Below are positions 8,553 through 17,164 of a stretch of 53,881 bases of DNA, piece by piece. The stretch is from Bacteroidales bacterium (GTDB lineage Bacteria; Bacteroidota; Bacteroidia; Bacteroidales; UBA10428). Location of the stretch: NCBI GenBank assembly GCA_016933335.1, contig JAFGBD010000048.1, forward strand, positions 1 through 53,881, in the 5' to 3' direction. The notes beneath the pieces were generated by a model. The model searched no databases, had not been told where the DNA came from, and was given only the letters and a program-made list of their open reading frames with translations. Each line of letters opens with the position of its first letter. The first letter of the stretch is position 1. A program made the position numbers and the translations under genes.

Positions 8553-10031
8553 TCAGAACACATAACTGATGCCTGAAAAAATGCCAATTGAATAGGGATG
8601 GATATTATAAACCTTCTCTTTATCTATTGAATTTACATAGTATCTGAATTTAGGCTCGACGTTCAGAATCAGGTTTTTAAACAGCGGATATTCAAAGCCG
8701 ATCCCCATCAGCCCGCTGTAATTTATCTGCTTTAATCCTTCAGTGGTATAATCTGTATTTTTGCTTGAATGATCTGTGAAGTTCAGCAAAATATCCGTAC
8801 CGATAAGGAAATTTGTGCTGATACCTCCCATCAGGGAGATGTCAAATTTCTTGTCAAGTATTTTATATTTAAGATTTAACGGCACTTCGAGATATTCAAA
8901 ATATTGTGTAACCGAGCTTACGGGCAGTGCGGGATTAAGCTGGTTGGCTGCTGCCTGGTCGGTTCGCTGATATGAGAAAGGAGATTGATTGTTGCTGAGC
9001 GAACCTTCTTCAACTGCCATGATTTTTCCGGTGGAATTTCCTATATAGAGAGCCTGGGTGATCTCTGCGCAACCAAATTCATCCCAGCCCGTTTCAGCAA
9101 TCTCATTCTTTGAGCCCGGAGAAAAAATGACTGCAGCTTCCAGGCTGTTCTTTTCCTGACCGTATCTTGAATAATAGATCCCGCTTTGTACAGAAAGTCT
9201 CTTATTTGGCGAGACAGTAAGATTGATCCCGCCTGCATAGGCAAGTATTCCAGCTTCCTTTGAATTGATCTGATCTTTGACATAATCCTGGTAATTTCCA
9301 GGTTTCAGGTCACGATAGGAATAGAGCGGGGCAAACTGACCTCCCAGTATCCATTCCGTTTGTCGTTCTTTTTCTGCCGTTTCTGCTTCAGTAAAGGCGG
9401 GCAAATGGTCGTACTTATATTCTGGTTCCTGTTTAGTCTTGCGGGTATCAATATCAATTAATCTCCGGTCATATTCCGGATTACCGGCTTCAACGTGATT
9501 GCAGGCAACGGGCATCAGATAACTTATTTTGACGGAAACCGGGATGACGGTTGACGTCATATCTTCAGGGGCTGAGCTCCCCCTGAACAAATCATCATCT
9601 GAAGTCAGGCTCAACTGACCTGTTCTTTGAATGGTTTGATCACTTGCCGTGACGGGAAGTACAGACCTTTCGGGGCTTGTTATTCTTGAGATCACTGCAA
9701 CCGGTTGTTTTTTACTTTCAGGTTCAGTTTGGTTTTCAATGCTCTGAACCTCATCTTTGTCTGACTGGCCCGTCTCTGTTCCTTCTGTGGTAACAGTTTG
9801 ATGAGCCAGACCACCGTACCTGCTCTTTTGCGAATAATAATACAAAACACTTAGTGAAATGAGTATTGTTAAACCAGCAGCAATACGTGAAATAAAGATC
9901 ACCATTTTGCGTCTGCGCCTGTGACCTAACTGGTCTGCGATTATATCCCATGTATCCTGGGGCGGACTTTCCTTATAATTTTCCAGCTTATCCCTGTAAT
10001 ACCTGTCCATATTTTCTGAACTTTCCATCAT
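8553..10031 (-). CDS. Anti-sigma-like membrane protein with C-terminal outer-membrane beta-barrel domain
   Basis: The 492-residue protein has three parts. Residues 1-42 are a cytoplasmic segment of the type seen beside Bacteroidota ECF sigma genes (YYRDKLENYKESPPQDTWDII, then RRRRK). Residues 43-66 form one transmembrane helix. After a polar linker (67-222), residues about 225-492 look like an outer-membrane barrel (ILGGQFAPLYSYRDLK, GGINLTVSPNKRLSVQSGIYYS, LEVPLNLKYKI), ending in a C-terminal Phe as barrel proteins do. The gene starts 7 bases after the ECF sigma gene, so the pair is surely cotranscribed. By position it should control that sigma factor. How one chain carries both an inner-membrane helix and a barrel-like domain is unclear; the C-terminal domain may stay periplasmic. 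Confidence 0.75.
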   Translation of the reverse strand: MMESSENMDRYYRDKLENYKESPPQDTWDIIADQLGHRRRRKMVIFISRIAAGLTILISLSVLYYYSQKSRYGGLAHQTVTTEGTETGQSDKDEVQSIENQTEPESKKQPVAVISRITSPERSVLPVTASDQTIQRTGQLSLTSDDDLFRGSSAPEDMTSTVIPVSVKISYLMPVACNHVEAGNPEYDRRLIDIDTRKTKQEPEYKYDHLPAFTEAETAEKERQTEWILGGQFAPLYSYRDLKPGNYQDYVKDQINSKEAGILAYAGGINLTVSPNKRLSVQSGIYYSRYGQEKNSLEAAVIFSPGSKNEIAETGWDEFGCAEITQALYIGNSTGKIMAVEEGSLSNNQSPFSYQRTDQAAANQLNPALPVSSVTQYFEYLEVPLNLKYKILDKKFDISLMGGISTNFLIGTDILLNFTDHSSKNTDYTTEGLKQINYSGLMGIGFEYPLFKNLILNVEPKFRYYVNSIDKEKVYNIHPYSIGIFSGISYVF

Positions 10032-10038
10032 ATCCCGA

Positions 10039-10590
10039 TCACTTTATTTTTGCTGACTGACTAAAATATTTTCTGACCTTTTCCTGCAAGATTGCCCGGG
10101 CCCTGGATAAGTTTGATTTTGATGTTCCTTCACTGATATCCAGCATGTTGCCAATTTCTTTATGAGAATATCCCTCAATGGCATACAGGTTAAATACCAT
10201 CCTGTACCTCGGGGAAAGCTCCTGTACAAATTGAACCAGCTCCTTTGCCGAGATCTCGCCTGACAAATCAGAAGGACTGACCGTATCAATTTCTTTTGTA
10301 TAGTCATTGATATTGATGATCTGGCATTGCATCCTGTATTTTTCAAGTGCTGTGTTCACCATGATTCTTCTCATCCAGCCTTCAAAAGAACCTTCAAACC
10401 TGAACTGTCCGATTTTCATAAATATCTTGACAAATCCGTCTTGAACGATATCCTGTGCATCATCATAGTTACCGGCATAGCGAAGGCAAATCCCAAACAT
10501 TTTATCTTTAAAGAGAATGTATAATTCCCTCTGCGTCCGGGGATCACCTGCCTGACAGCCTCTGATGATATTATCCAATGCTTCTGTCAA
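10039..10590 (-). CDS. ECF-type RNA polymerase sigma factor
   Basis: The 183-residue protein has sigma region 2 at about residues 23-90 (LFKDKMFGICLRYAGNYDDA, then DIVQDGFVKIF and the GWMRRIMVN segment) and region 4 at about 120-172 (LSPRYRMVFNLYAIEGYSHK, then EIGNMLDISEGTSKSNLSRA, a clear helix-turn-helix). Regions 1 and 3 are absent, as in extracytoplasmic-function factors. It directs RNA polymerase to a regulon not identifiable here. A perfect Bacteroidota promoter lies just upstream on the same strand (10612-10644). The next gene, 7 bases downstream, is the anti-sigma-like membrane protein. Confidence 0.95.
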   Translation of the reverse strand: MTEALDNIIRGCQAGDPRTQRELYILFKDKMFGICLRYAGNYDDAQDIVQDGFVKIFMKIGQFRFEGSFEGWMRRIMVNTALEKYRMQCQIININDYTKEIDTVSPSDLSGEISAKELVQFVQELSPRYRMVFNLYAIEGYSHKEIGNMLDISEGTSKSNLSRARAILQEKVRKYFSQSAKIK

Positions 10591-10611
10591 TTGTCAGAAC
10601 GGATGTTTTTT

Positions 10612-10644
10612 CAAATTTACATCTTTTAGTTGTTTAAAATCAAA
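10612..10644 (-). promoter_or_regulatory. Bacteroidota-type promoter of the ECF sigma gene
   Basis: Read on the minus strand, TTTG (10641-10644) is followed after 21 bases by TAAATTTG (10612-10619), matching the -33/-7 consensus TTTG and TAnnTTTG. Transcription would begin near 10605, giving a leader of about 15 bases. Confidence 0.75.
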
Positions 10645-10741
10645 ATTTTACCGGACGCATTGTTAAGATGTAAGGAGTAATATAATGGTTGCGTTATGAG
10701 AATGAATTTTTATATATTTATACGCAACTGTTTACTTTTAC

Positions 10742-11371
10742 GTGACATGGAAAATTGAATTTGAAAAGAACAACACAACCGAAAGAGATTTTTATCCGGA
10801 GGATCAAAATTCCGTAAAAGTTGATATGATGAGTCTGGAGGATATCATTAATTATCTGCATCAGGAGGTTTTCGATGCAATTGAACTGCTATATGGTAAT
10901 GAACATTACTCCATGATTGTGATGCTTCCTGGTCAGGACAGGTCAACCTCTGATATGATCAATCAGCTTAATACAGATAACTGGAATACCTGGATAGAAT
11001 CTTTTACAGAACACAATGTAATTGTCAGACTGCCGAAATTCAGGTTTGAATTTGAGGATACACTGAATGATGAACTCAAAGAAACGGGGATGGGCATAGC
11101 ATTCTCTCCGTTTGAAGCAGACTTTACAAAAATCAATCCCGGAGGAAATCTCTATATCCCGATGGTCAAGCAAAAGGCATATGTGGATGTTAACGAAAAA
11201 GGGACTGAAGCAGCTGCTGTCACTGTTGTTCAGATAGATCTTACATCAGTTGGTGAGGATAATAAGATACATTTCTATGTTGACAAACCATTCCTTTTTG
11301 TGATCATGGAAAAACAATCAAAATCGATCATTTTTATTGGGAGGGTGGCAAAGCCGGAATATTCAGGTTAA
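10742..11371 (+). pseudogene. Serpin, 5'-truncated (C-terminal half only)
   Basis: The 209 residues match the second half of a serpin: TWKIEFEKNNTTERDFYPED corresponds to the conserved W-x-x-x-F...T-x-x-x-F segment, VDMM to the V-x-M-M motif, and LPKFRFEFEDTLNDELKETG to the K-F-[RK]...L-x-x-x-L-x-x-[ML]-G block. The reactive-centre hinge (GTEAAAVT, residues 154-161) fits the inhibitory consensus, and the C-terminal FYVDKPFLFVI and GRVAKP close the fold. A full serpin has about 370-420 residues; helices A-F and much of sheet A are missing. The frame is open upstream to a stop at 10703-10705 and still resembles serpin there (VYFYVTWK for the usual [AI]-Y-F-K-x-x-W), so the break lies between about 10590 and 10720. 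The annotated start is a GTG inside the fold. It is unlikely to give a working inhibitor. Confidence 0.85.
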
Positions 11372-11695
11372 TAAAAGGCTTCAGGCTGAATGTGACCTGA
11401 ATTTTATATTTCAGTTTGCGAAATAAAACTTACCGGTCTGATTCGTTTCGGCCGGGCAGAATTGTATACCGGGTTTAATACGGATGATCATTTATCATTG
11501 ATCCGCATACAGGAAATCACGTGAACCAATACGTCCAGTTTCGAACACAAACTGTATCATTCTGTAACACCTTAACAATATTTATCAGGACTTTCCGTTT
11601 GAAGGATTAAGTGTTAAATTATTGTTCCCCATAACTATACTATTTGATGGCATGATATTTGCGTCAGATTGCCGGTGTTGTAAACCCATATACAT
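11372..11695. other. Intergenic region before the efflux operon, no gene seen
   Basis: These 324 bases contain a small hairpin right after the serpin remnant (TTCAGG 11380-11385 with CCTGAA 11396-11401, followed by TTTTATATTT), a possible weak terminator. A GATATTTG box at 11654-11661 resembles a -7 element with one mismatch upstream of the ABC operon, without a visible -33 partner. Nothing else is recognisable. Confidence 0.4.
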
Positions 11696-12391
11696 ATGAT
11701 AAAGCTCAGGAAAATTCATAAATCCTATGTTACAGGAAATAACTCATTACATGTACTGAAAGGGATTGATCTCGACATTGAGGCCGGGGAACTTGTATCA
11801 GTCATGGGATCTTCAGGGTCAGGAAAATCAACTTTGCTTAATGTCATCGGGATTCTTGACAGCTATGATTCAGGCGATTATTATCTGGATAACAACCTGA
11901 TTAAAAACCTTGGTGAAAAGAAGGCGGCAGTTTTACGTAACCGGACAATCGGGTTTGTATTTCAGTCATTCAATCTTATTTCTTTTAAAAGTGCTTTGGA
12001 AAATGTAGCCCTGCCTTTATATTACCAGGGTATCAGCCGCAGGAAACGAAATAAAATCGCCATGGAATACCTTGATGAGATGGGCCTGGTTGAATGGGCA
12101 GATCACATTCCCAGTGAACTTTCAGGTGGCCAGAAACAAAGGGTAGCCATTGCACGTGCATTAATTGCCAATCCTAAGATTATTCTGGCAGATGAGCCAA
12201 CCGGAGCTCTTGATTCAAAAACATCTCTTGAGGTGATGGATGTATTCCGGAAGGTCAACAAGAAAGGCATGACGGTCATTATTGTCACCCATGAAAAAGA
12301 TATTTCTGAACGTACAAACCGTATCATACACATCACAGACGGGATCATCGACACACAATATAAACCATTAAAGCAACAACAATATGCTTAA
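11696..12391 (+). CDS. ABC transporter ATPase, LolD/MacB type
   Basis: The 231-residue ATPase has Walker A GSSGSGKST (38-46), Q-loop FVFQSFNLI (88-96), signature LSGGQKQR (142-149), Walker B IILADEP (162-168) and an H-loop in IVTHE (about 196-200). The sequence GALDSKTS after Walker B is typical of the MacB/LolD/FtsE group, which powers mechanotransmission rather than classical transport. It is the first gene of a four-gene operon with two FtsX-like permeases and a membrane-fusion protein, so it most likely drives efflux of a peptide, lipid or antibiotic across the envelope. Its last 8 bases overlap the start of the next gene, which suggests translational coupling. Confidence 0.93.
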   Translation: MIKLRKIHKSYVTGNNSLHVLKGIDLDIEAGELVSVMGSSGSGKSTLLNVIGILDSYDSGDYYLDNNLIKNLGEKKAAVLRNRTIGFVFQSFNLISFKSALENVALPLYYQGISRRKRNKIAMEYLDEMGLVEWADHIPSELSGGQKQRVAIARALIANPKIILADEPTGALDSKTSLEVMDVFRKVNKKGMTVIIVTHEKDISERTNRIIHITDGIIDTQYKPLKQQQYA

Positions 12392-13610
12392 CCTGGACCA
12401 GTGGCAGGAAATCTTCAGCACCATCCGGAAAAACAAACTACGCACCTTCCTGACAGGATTCAGTGTAGCCTGGGGAATATTCATGCTGGTTATACTGATG
12501 GGTTCGGGCAACGGTCTTGCCAAAGGTGTTATGTATAATTTCAGTGATGCCAAAAACAGCATCTGGATGGGTGGCGGTCAGACCAGCAAGGCTTATAACG
12601 GACTGAATGCCGGGCGGAGAATCGAGTTTACAAACGAGGATTTGAAACTTGTCAGTAAAAAATACAGCGATATTGATAATCTGTCAGCGAGGTATGGCTT
12701 ATGGGGCAGCAATATTATAAGTTATAAGAACAACTACGGGGATTTTCGCATTCAGGCGATACATCCGGGGCATCAGGTTACCGAAGCACTTGAATTACTG
12801 CAGGGCAGATTGCTGAATAAGCTTGATATAAAGGATTTCAGGAAGGTTACAATCATCGGAAAGACCATTAAAGAACAACTTTTTAAAGACGAGAATCCCA
12901 TTGGTAAATATTTGCAGGTAAGAGGGATACCATTTCAGGTGGTTGGAGTTTTTGGCGATATCCATGAAGGTGAGAATAGCAGTTTGTATATACCTATTTC
13001 CCTGGCCCAGAAAACCTTCATCACAAAAAACCGGATAGGAGCACTGACTTTTACAGCTGGTGACGCCACTGTAGATGAATCCATGCAGATGATTGATGAT
13101 CTGAAACTGCTGATTGCGCGAAAATATAATTTTGATCCTGAAGATACCCGTGCTATGTGGAGCTGGAATGCTTTGAAGGAATATAAGCAGATGCAGGCAT
13201 TATTTAAGGGGATCAACCTGTTTGTTATGTTAATTGGCATATTTACGATTATAGCTGGTATTGTCGGGGTAAGCAATATTATGTTAATTGTTGTGAAAGA
13301 AAGGACCAAGGAAATTGGTATCCGGAAGGCCATAGGTGCCCGGCCTTCTTCAATTATTTTGCTGATACTCCAGGAATCAGTCTTAATAACTGCGATTGCT
13401 GGATATATCGGACTCGTTGCCGGTGTCGGACTGCTTGAAGTTATTACCAGTATGATGCCTGCAACAGATTATTTTCGCAATCCCGGGGTTAACTTTAAAG
13501 TGGCAGTAAGTGCCACAATTCTGATAATTATCGCGGGTGCAATAGCAGGATTCATACCTGCACGAAAGGCATCAAACATACATCCGGTAGTTGCATTACA
13601 CGACGAATAA
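12384..13610 (+). CDS. MacB/FtsX-like ABC permease (first of two)
   Basis: The 408-residue protein has the MacB permease layout: one N-terminal transmembrane helix (about 18-40, FLTGFSVAWGIFMLVILMG), a large periplasmic domain (about 45-275, MacB-PCD type), and three C-terminal helices (about 282-310, 328-352, 373-395) of the FtsX domain. The segment KERTKEIGIRKAIGARPSSI is the conserved cytoplasmic coupling motif. It is 40-50% alike by eye to the next gene, especially in the first 40 residues and in the coupling segment, so the two probably form a heterodimer. It overlaps the ATPase gene by 8 bases. Confidence 0.92.
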   Translation: MLNLDQWQEIFSTIRKNKLRTFLTGFSVAWGIFMLVILMGSGNGLAKGVMYNFSDAKNSIWMGGGQTSKAYNGLNAGRRIEFTNEDLKLVSKKYSDIDNLSARYGLWGSNIISYKNNYGDFRIQAIHPGHQVTEALELLQGRLLNKLDIKDFRKVTIIGKTIKEQLFKDENPIGKYLQVRGIPFQVVGVFGDIHEGENSSLYIPISLAQKTFITKNRIGALTFTAGDATVDESMQMIDDLKLLIARKYNFDPEDTRAMWSWNALKEYKQMQALFKGINLFVMLIGIFTIIAGIVGVSNIMLIVVKERTKEIGIRKAIGARPSSIILLILQESVLITAIAGYIGLVAGVGLLEVITSMMPATDYFRNPGVNFKVAVSATILIIIAGAIAGFIPARKASNIHPVVALHDE

Positions 13611-13619
13611 GATAAGATC

Positions 13620-14891
13620 ATGACCATCATTGATTACGACAAGTGGCAGGAGATTTTTCATACCCTCAGGAAAAATAGGCTTCGGACAGGTCTGACCGCT
13701 TTCGGTGTTTCCTGGGGAATCTTTATGCTGATGATCATGATGGGTGCCGGTACGGGCCTTGAGAACGCAGTATATTCAGGCATGGGAGATTTTGCGACCA
13801 ACAGCATGTTTATCTGGACCCAGGCCACAACAATTCCTTACAAAGGTTTTCCGAGGAACAGATGGTACCGGTTCGAACTGGATGACATGTATGTCCTGAA
13901 AAGAAGCATTCCTGAAATAGATATCATTACACCAACTGTACATGGCGGGGGCTACAGACATAATTCAAATGTGATGTATGGCAGGCAAAGAGGTGAGTTC
14001 AGGGTGGAAGGGATTATGCCTGATGAAAATAAAATTGATCCTGTAGATATTGAGATGGGCAGGTACCTCAATGAATTTGACATACTGAACAGGAGAAAGG
14101 TGGCCCTGCTGGGTTACAGGGTATATGAGGAGCTGTTTGAAAAAGATGAAGATGCCGTGAATAAATATATCAAGCTCAATGGCATGTATTTTCAGGTGAT
14201 CGGAGTTTACCGTTCAAAACATACCGGTGGCTGGGGTGAACAACAGAATTCCAATATTTTTATCCCTTTCAGTACCACCGAAAAGATTTATAATTATCCG
14301 GATATTGTTGATCATTTTTCAATTATTGGCAAGCCATGGGCAAATATCAATGAAATTGAAAAGAAGATTAAAGTCATTCTGGCAAAAAGGCACAATGTTC
14401 ATCCTGATGATCAGGGAGCTTTTGGTTGTAACAATGTCGGAGAACAATTCAAGAAATTACGCGGATTATTTTTAGGAATTCGTGGCCTGATATGGCTTGT
14501 GGGGATTGGCACCCTGCTTGCAGGTGTGATCGGGGTAAGCAATATTATGCTCATTATTATTAATGAACGGACTCAGGAATTTGGTATCAAACGGGCTATG
14601 GGAGCTACTCCTTTGAAGATCATTTCCACAGTCATTTCCGAATCGGTTTTCCTGACATCGGTGGCCGGCTTAACGGGTATGGCAGCAGGAATTTATATCG
14701 TGGAACTGGTGAACAGGGCATTGGGCACATCAACTTCAGATGAAGTCATGTTTATGAATCCTGAAGTTGATTTTAATATAGCTCTGGCCGCCCTGATCAT
14801 TCTGATTTTATTCGGAATATTAGCAGGGGTCATTCCTGCCAGGAGGGCGGTTTCCATCAAACCCATTGAAGCAATACATTCTGAAAATTAA
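13620..14891 (+). CDS. MacB/FtsX-like ABC permease (second of two)
   Basis: This 423-residue paralogue of the preceding gene begins with the same block (KWQEIFHTLRKNRLRTGLTA). It has one N-terminal helix (about 22-44), a periplasmic domain (about 50-285) and three C-terminal helices with the coupling motif NERTQEFGIKRAMGATPLKI. The chain ends PARRAVSIKPIEAIHSEN, the usual end of FtsX-type permeases. It starts 9 bases after the first permease. Together with the single ATPase gene this suggests a transporter of two different permeases and a homodimeric ATPase. Confidence 0.92.
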   Translation: MTIIDYDKWQEIFHTLRKNRLRTGLTAFGVSWGIFMLMIMMGAGTGLENAVYSGMGDFATNSMFIWTQATTIPYKGFPRNRWYRFELDDMYVLKRSIPEIDIITPTVHGGGYRHNSNVMYGRQRGEFRVEGIMPDENKIDPVDIEMGRYLNEFDILNRRKVALLGYRVYEELFEKDEDAVNKYIKLNGMYFQVIGVYRSKHTGGWGEQQNSNIFIPFSTTEKIYNYPDIVDHFSIIGKPWANINEIEKKIKVILAKRHNVHPDDQGAFGCNNVGEQFKKLRGLFLGIRGLIWLVGIGTLLAGVIGVSNIMLIIINERTQEFGIKRAMGATPLKIISTVISESVFLTSVAGLTGMAAGIYIVELVNRALGTSTSDEVMFMNPEVDFNIALAALIILILFGILAGVIPARRAVSIKPIEAIHSEN

Positions 14892-14918
14892 ATATTAACC
14901 GGTAAAATAAATCGATCA

Positions 14919-16046
14919 ATGAAGAAAGTCATCTATACAGTATTGGGAATTGTATTTGTGCTGGCCATCATTGGCAGCCTTTTTATGTTATATAAAAAAT
15001 CAAAAAAGAAAGAAAACATCTTTGATGTGCAAACACCATTTGTTTCAAACCTGGTTAAAAAAAGTGTTGCCACAGGATCGATCATCCCCCGGCGCGAGAT
15101 TGCCATCAAGCCACAGGTTTCAGGTATCATTGATGAAATCTATGTTGAACCTGGTGAAATCATCAGTAAGGGCGATCTGATTGCAAAGGTTAGAATCATT
15201 CCGGATATGGTTGCGCTGAATTCCGCAGAATCAAGACTGAACAAAGCCCGTCTTCAGCTTGAAGACGCCAGATTGGTATATGACAGGCAAAAAAAGGTTT
15301 ATGAGCAGGGTGTTATTCCGGATGCAGAATTTCAGAAAGTCAGAATAGAATACAACTCTGCCCTGGAAGAAGTTGAATCCGCAGAAAATAATCTTCAGCT
15401 GATAAAAGAGGGGATTACCAGGAAAGCAGGGGAGATATCAAACACACTGATCCGTTCAACCATCCAGGGTATGATTCTGGATGTTCCCGTGGAGGTTGGT
15501 ACATCTGTCATACAGACAAACACTTTCAATGAGGGAACAACAATAGCTGCCATTGCAGATATGGGTGAGATGATTTTTGAAGGTAAAATTGATGAGACCG
15601 AAGTCGGGAAAATAAAGGAGGGCATGAACCTTGAACTTACTGTCGGAGCCATTGAAAACGAGAAATTTAATGCCAGTCTGGAATATATCTCACCCAAGGG
15701 TGTTGAGGAAAACGGTACAGTTCAGTTTGAAATAAAGGCAAAGGTGAAATTGAAGGAAAATGTTTTTATCAGGGCCGGTTACAGTGCAACTGCAGATATT
15801 GTTCTTGACAGAAGAGACAGTGTGATGGTCATCCCCGAAGGGCTCCTGAAATTTGAGAAGGACAACGATTCTTCATTTGTTGAGGTAGAGACCCAGCCAC
15901 AGATATTTGAAAAAAGATATGTTAAAACGGGATTATCCGATGGTATTAACATTGAAGTATTATCAGGATTGACCATGGAAGATAAGATCAAAGCAGGTAA
16001 AAAGGTTGACGAAAAAGATAAGAAAAATCAAAGTCAGGATTCATAG
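14919..16046 (+). CDS. Membrane-fusion (HlyD/MacA-type) efflux adaptor
   Basis: The 375-residue protein has an N-terminal membrane anchor (about 3-25), a split lipoyl/biotinyl-like domain (EIAIKPQVSGIIDEIYVEPG), an alpha-helical hairpin (about 95-165, SAESRLNKARLQLEDARLVY, ending ITRKAGEIS), the second lipoyl half, and beta-barrel and membrane-proximal domains up to about 350. The C-terminal tail is Lys/Asp-rich and probably disordered. It is the periplasmic adaptor for the transporter encoded just upstream. No TolC-like outer-membrane channel gene follows; a terminator closes the operon, so the channel must be encoded elsewhere. Confidence 0.92.
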   Translation: MKKVIYTVLGIVFVLAIIGSLFMLYKKSKKKENIFDVQTPFVSNLVKKSVATGSIIPRREIAIKPQVSGIIDEIYVEPGEIISKGDLIAKVRIIPDMVALNSAESRLNKARLQLEDARLVYDRQKKVYEQGVIPDAEFQKVRIEYNSALEEVESAENNLQLIKEGITRKAGEISNTLIRSTIQGMILDVPVEVGTSVIQTNTFNEGTTIAAIADMGEMIFEGKIDETEVGKIKEGMNLELTVGAIENEKFNASLEYISPKGVEENGTVQFEIKAKVKLKENVFIRAGYSATADIVLDRRDSVMVIPEGLLKFEKDNDSSFVEVETQPQIFEKRYVKTGLSDGINIEVLSGLTMEDKIKAGKKVDEKDKKNQSQDS

Positions 16047-16112
16047 TATAAGGGTTTAGATTTTTTCATAATAGGGTTATAAGTGTTATCGGTAATTGTT
16101 TACATGGCGAGC

Positions 16113-16138
16113 ACCCCGCAAATAATGCGGGGTTTTTG
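16113..16138 (+). terminator. Rho-independent terminator of the efflux operon
   Basis: An 8-bp stem (ACCCCGCA 16113-16120 with TGCGGGGT 16126-16133) and a 5-base loop are followed by five T. There is no T-run on the other strand, so it works rightward only. Confidence 0.85.
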
Positions 16139-16151
16139 CTTTTGACAATGT

Positions 16152-17078
16152 TTATGTCTTCGGTTCTTTTCCTGATAAAGATTTACCCCTGTTATTATAA
16201 TTCAGAAGGATGAGTGAAAATGCAATCAGTAGCATCCCGATGACGGGGATTAATTCGGGTTTTTCATCAGGAAGAATGACCCAGCTTAACATGGCACCAA
16301 AAACAGGTATCAGAAATTTCCAGATATTGATTTCAGAAACTTTGATTCCGGGTCTTTTTAGCAGGACAAACCAGATTGAGAATGCCGCCGCCGAGAGAAA
16401 GCTAAGGTAAAGCAATGAGATATAATATACCTGTGGCTTTATGCCGTAAACATGGTCTTCTGCAATGAAAGAAAGAAGCAGTATCCCGATGCCTCCTGAT
16501 ATTTGCTGTGCTGAATTCAGGGCAAGCGGCTTTATTCTTTTATTCCCTTTGGATACAAGAATATTTCCATAGCTGCCTGCAATATTGGCCATGACAAGTA
16601 TAATCAATCCCCAGAATTCTTTGCCTTTTTCCCATCCAATGTCATATTTATCTGCTGCAATGATGATAATTCCCAGTATTCCTGTGAATATTGATAAGGC
16701 TTTTTTAACCGAGAGCTTATCGTTGTGAATGGTGAAATGTGCCATCAATGCTACAAAAAGGGGCCCTCCACCTACCACTATTGCAGTGAGAGAGGCCGGT
16801 GCAATATTAATGCCAATGTAAAAAAGCGAATAAAGCAGGAAAGTCTGAAACAGGCCAACCTGCAAAACATATGCGATATTCTTTCTGATGCTTTTGATAT
16901 TTTCTGAAAATCTTCCGGCAAATGGCAGGACCATTAATCCTGACAGCAGAAAGCGGGTACCGGCGAAATTCAAGGGAGTTGTGTAATGAATACCAAGTTT
17001 TATCCCGGCAAAAGCTGTCGACCAGAGCAAGCAGGCTACGATGGCAAGCAGATATGAATTGCTGTGGATATTTTTCAA
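16152..17078 (-). CDS. EamA-family (DMT) transporter
   Basis: The 308-residue protein has about ten hydrophobic helices in two repeats of five, the EamA/DMT layout. The first repeat begins LLAIVACLLWSTAFAGIKLG and contains FLLYSLFYIGINIAPASLTA; the second begins near residue 155 (FWGLIILVMANIAGSYGNIL). Proteins of this family export metabolites such as amino acids, purines or drugs; the substrate here cannot be told. The C-terminal tail is basic and cytoplasmic (NNRGKSLSGKEPKT). The next upstream gene in the same direction is the aminotransferase, 86 bases away, so cotranscription is possible but not certain. Confidence 0.9.
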   Translation of the reverse strand: MKNIHSNSYLLAIVACLLWSTAFAGIKLGIHYTTPLNFAGTRFLLSGLMVLPFAGRFSENIKSIRKNIAYVLQVGLFQTFLLYSLFYIGINIAPASLTAIVVGGGPLFVALMAHFTIHNDKLSVKKALSIFTGILGIIIIAADKYDIGWEKGKEFWGLIILVMANIAGSYGNILVSKGNKRIKPLALNSAQQISGGIGILLLSFIAEDHVYGIKPQVYYISLLYLSFLSAAAFSIWFVLLKRPGIKVSEINIWKFLIPVFGAMLSWVILPDEKPELIPVIGMLLIAFSLILLNYNNRGKSLSGKEPKT

Positions 17079-17164
17079 AGATGTATGGTGTTATCCGCCG
17101 TTTATGTCATAAAGACTTAACCTGCGGGACTTGCTGTATTTAAGACGAATCAAGGTGTACCGGA

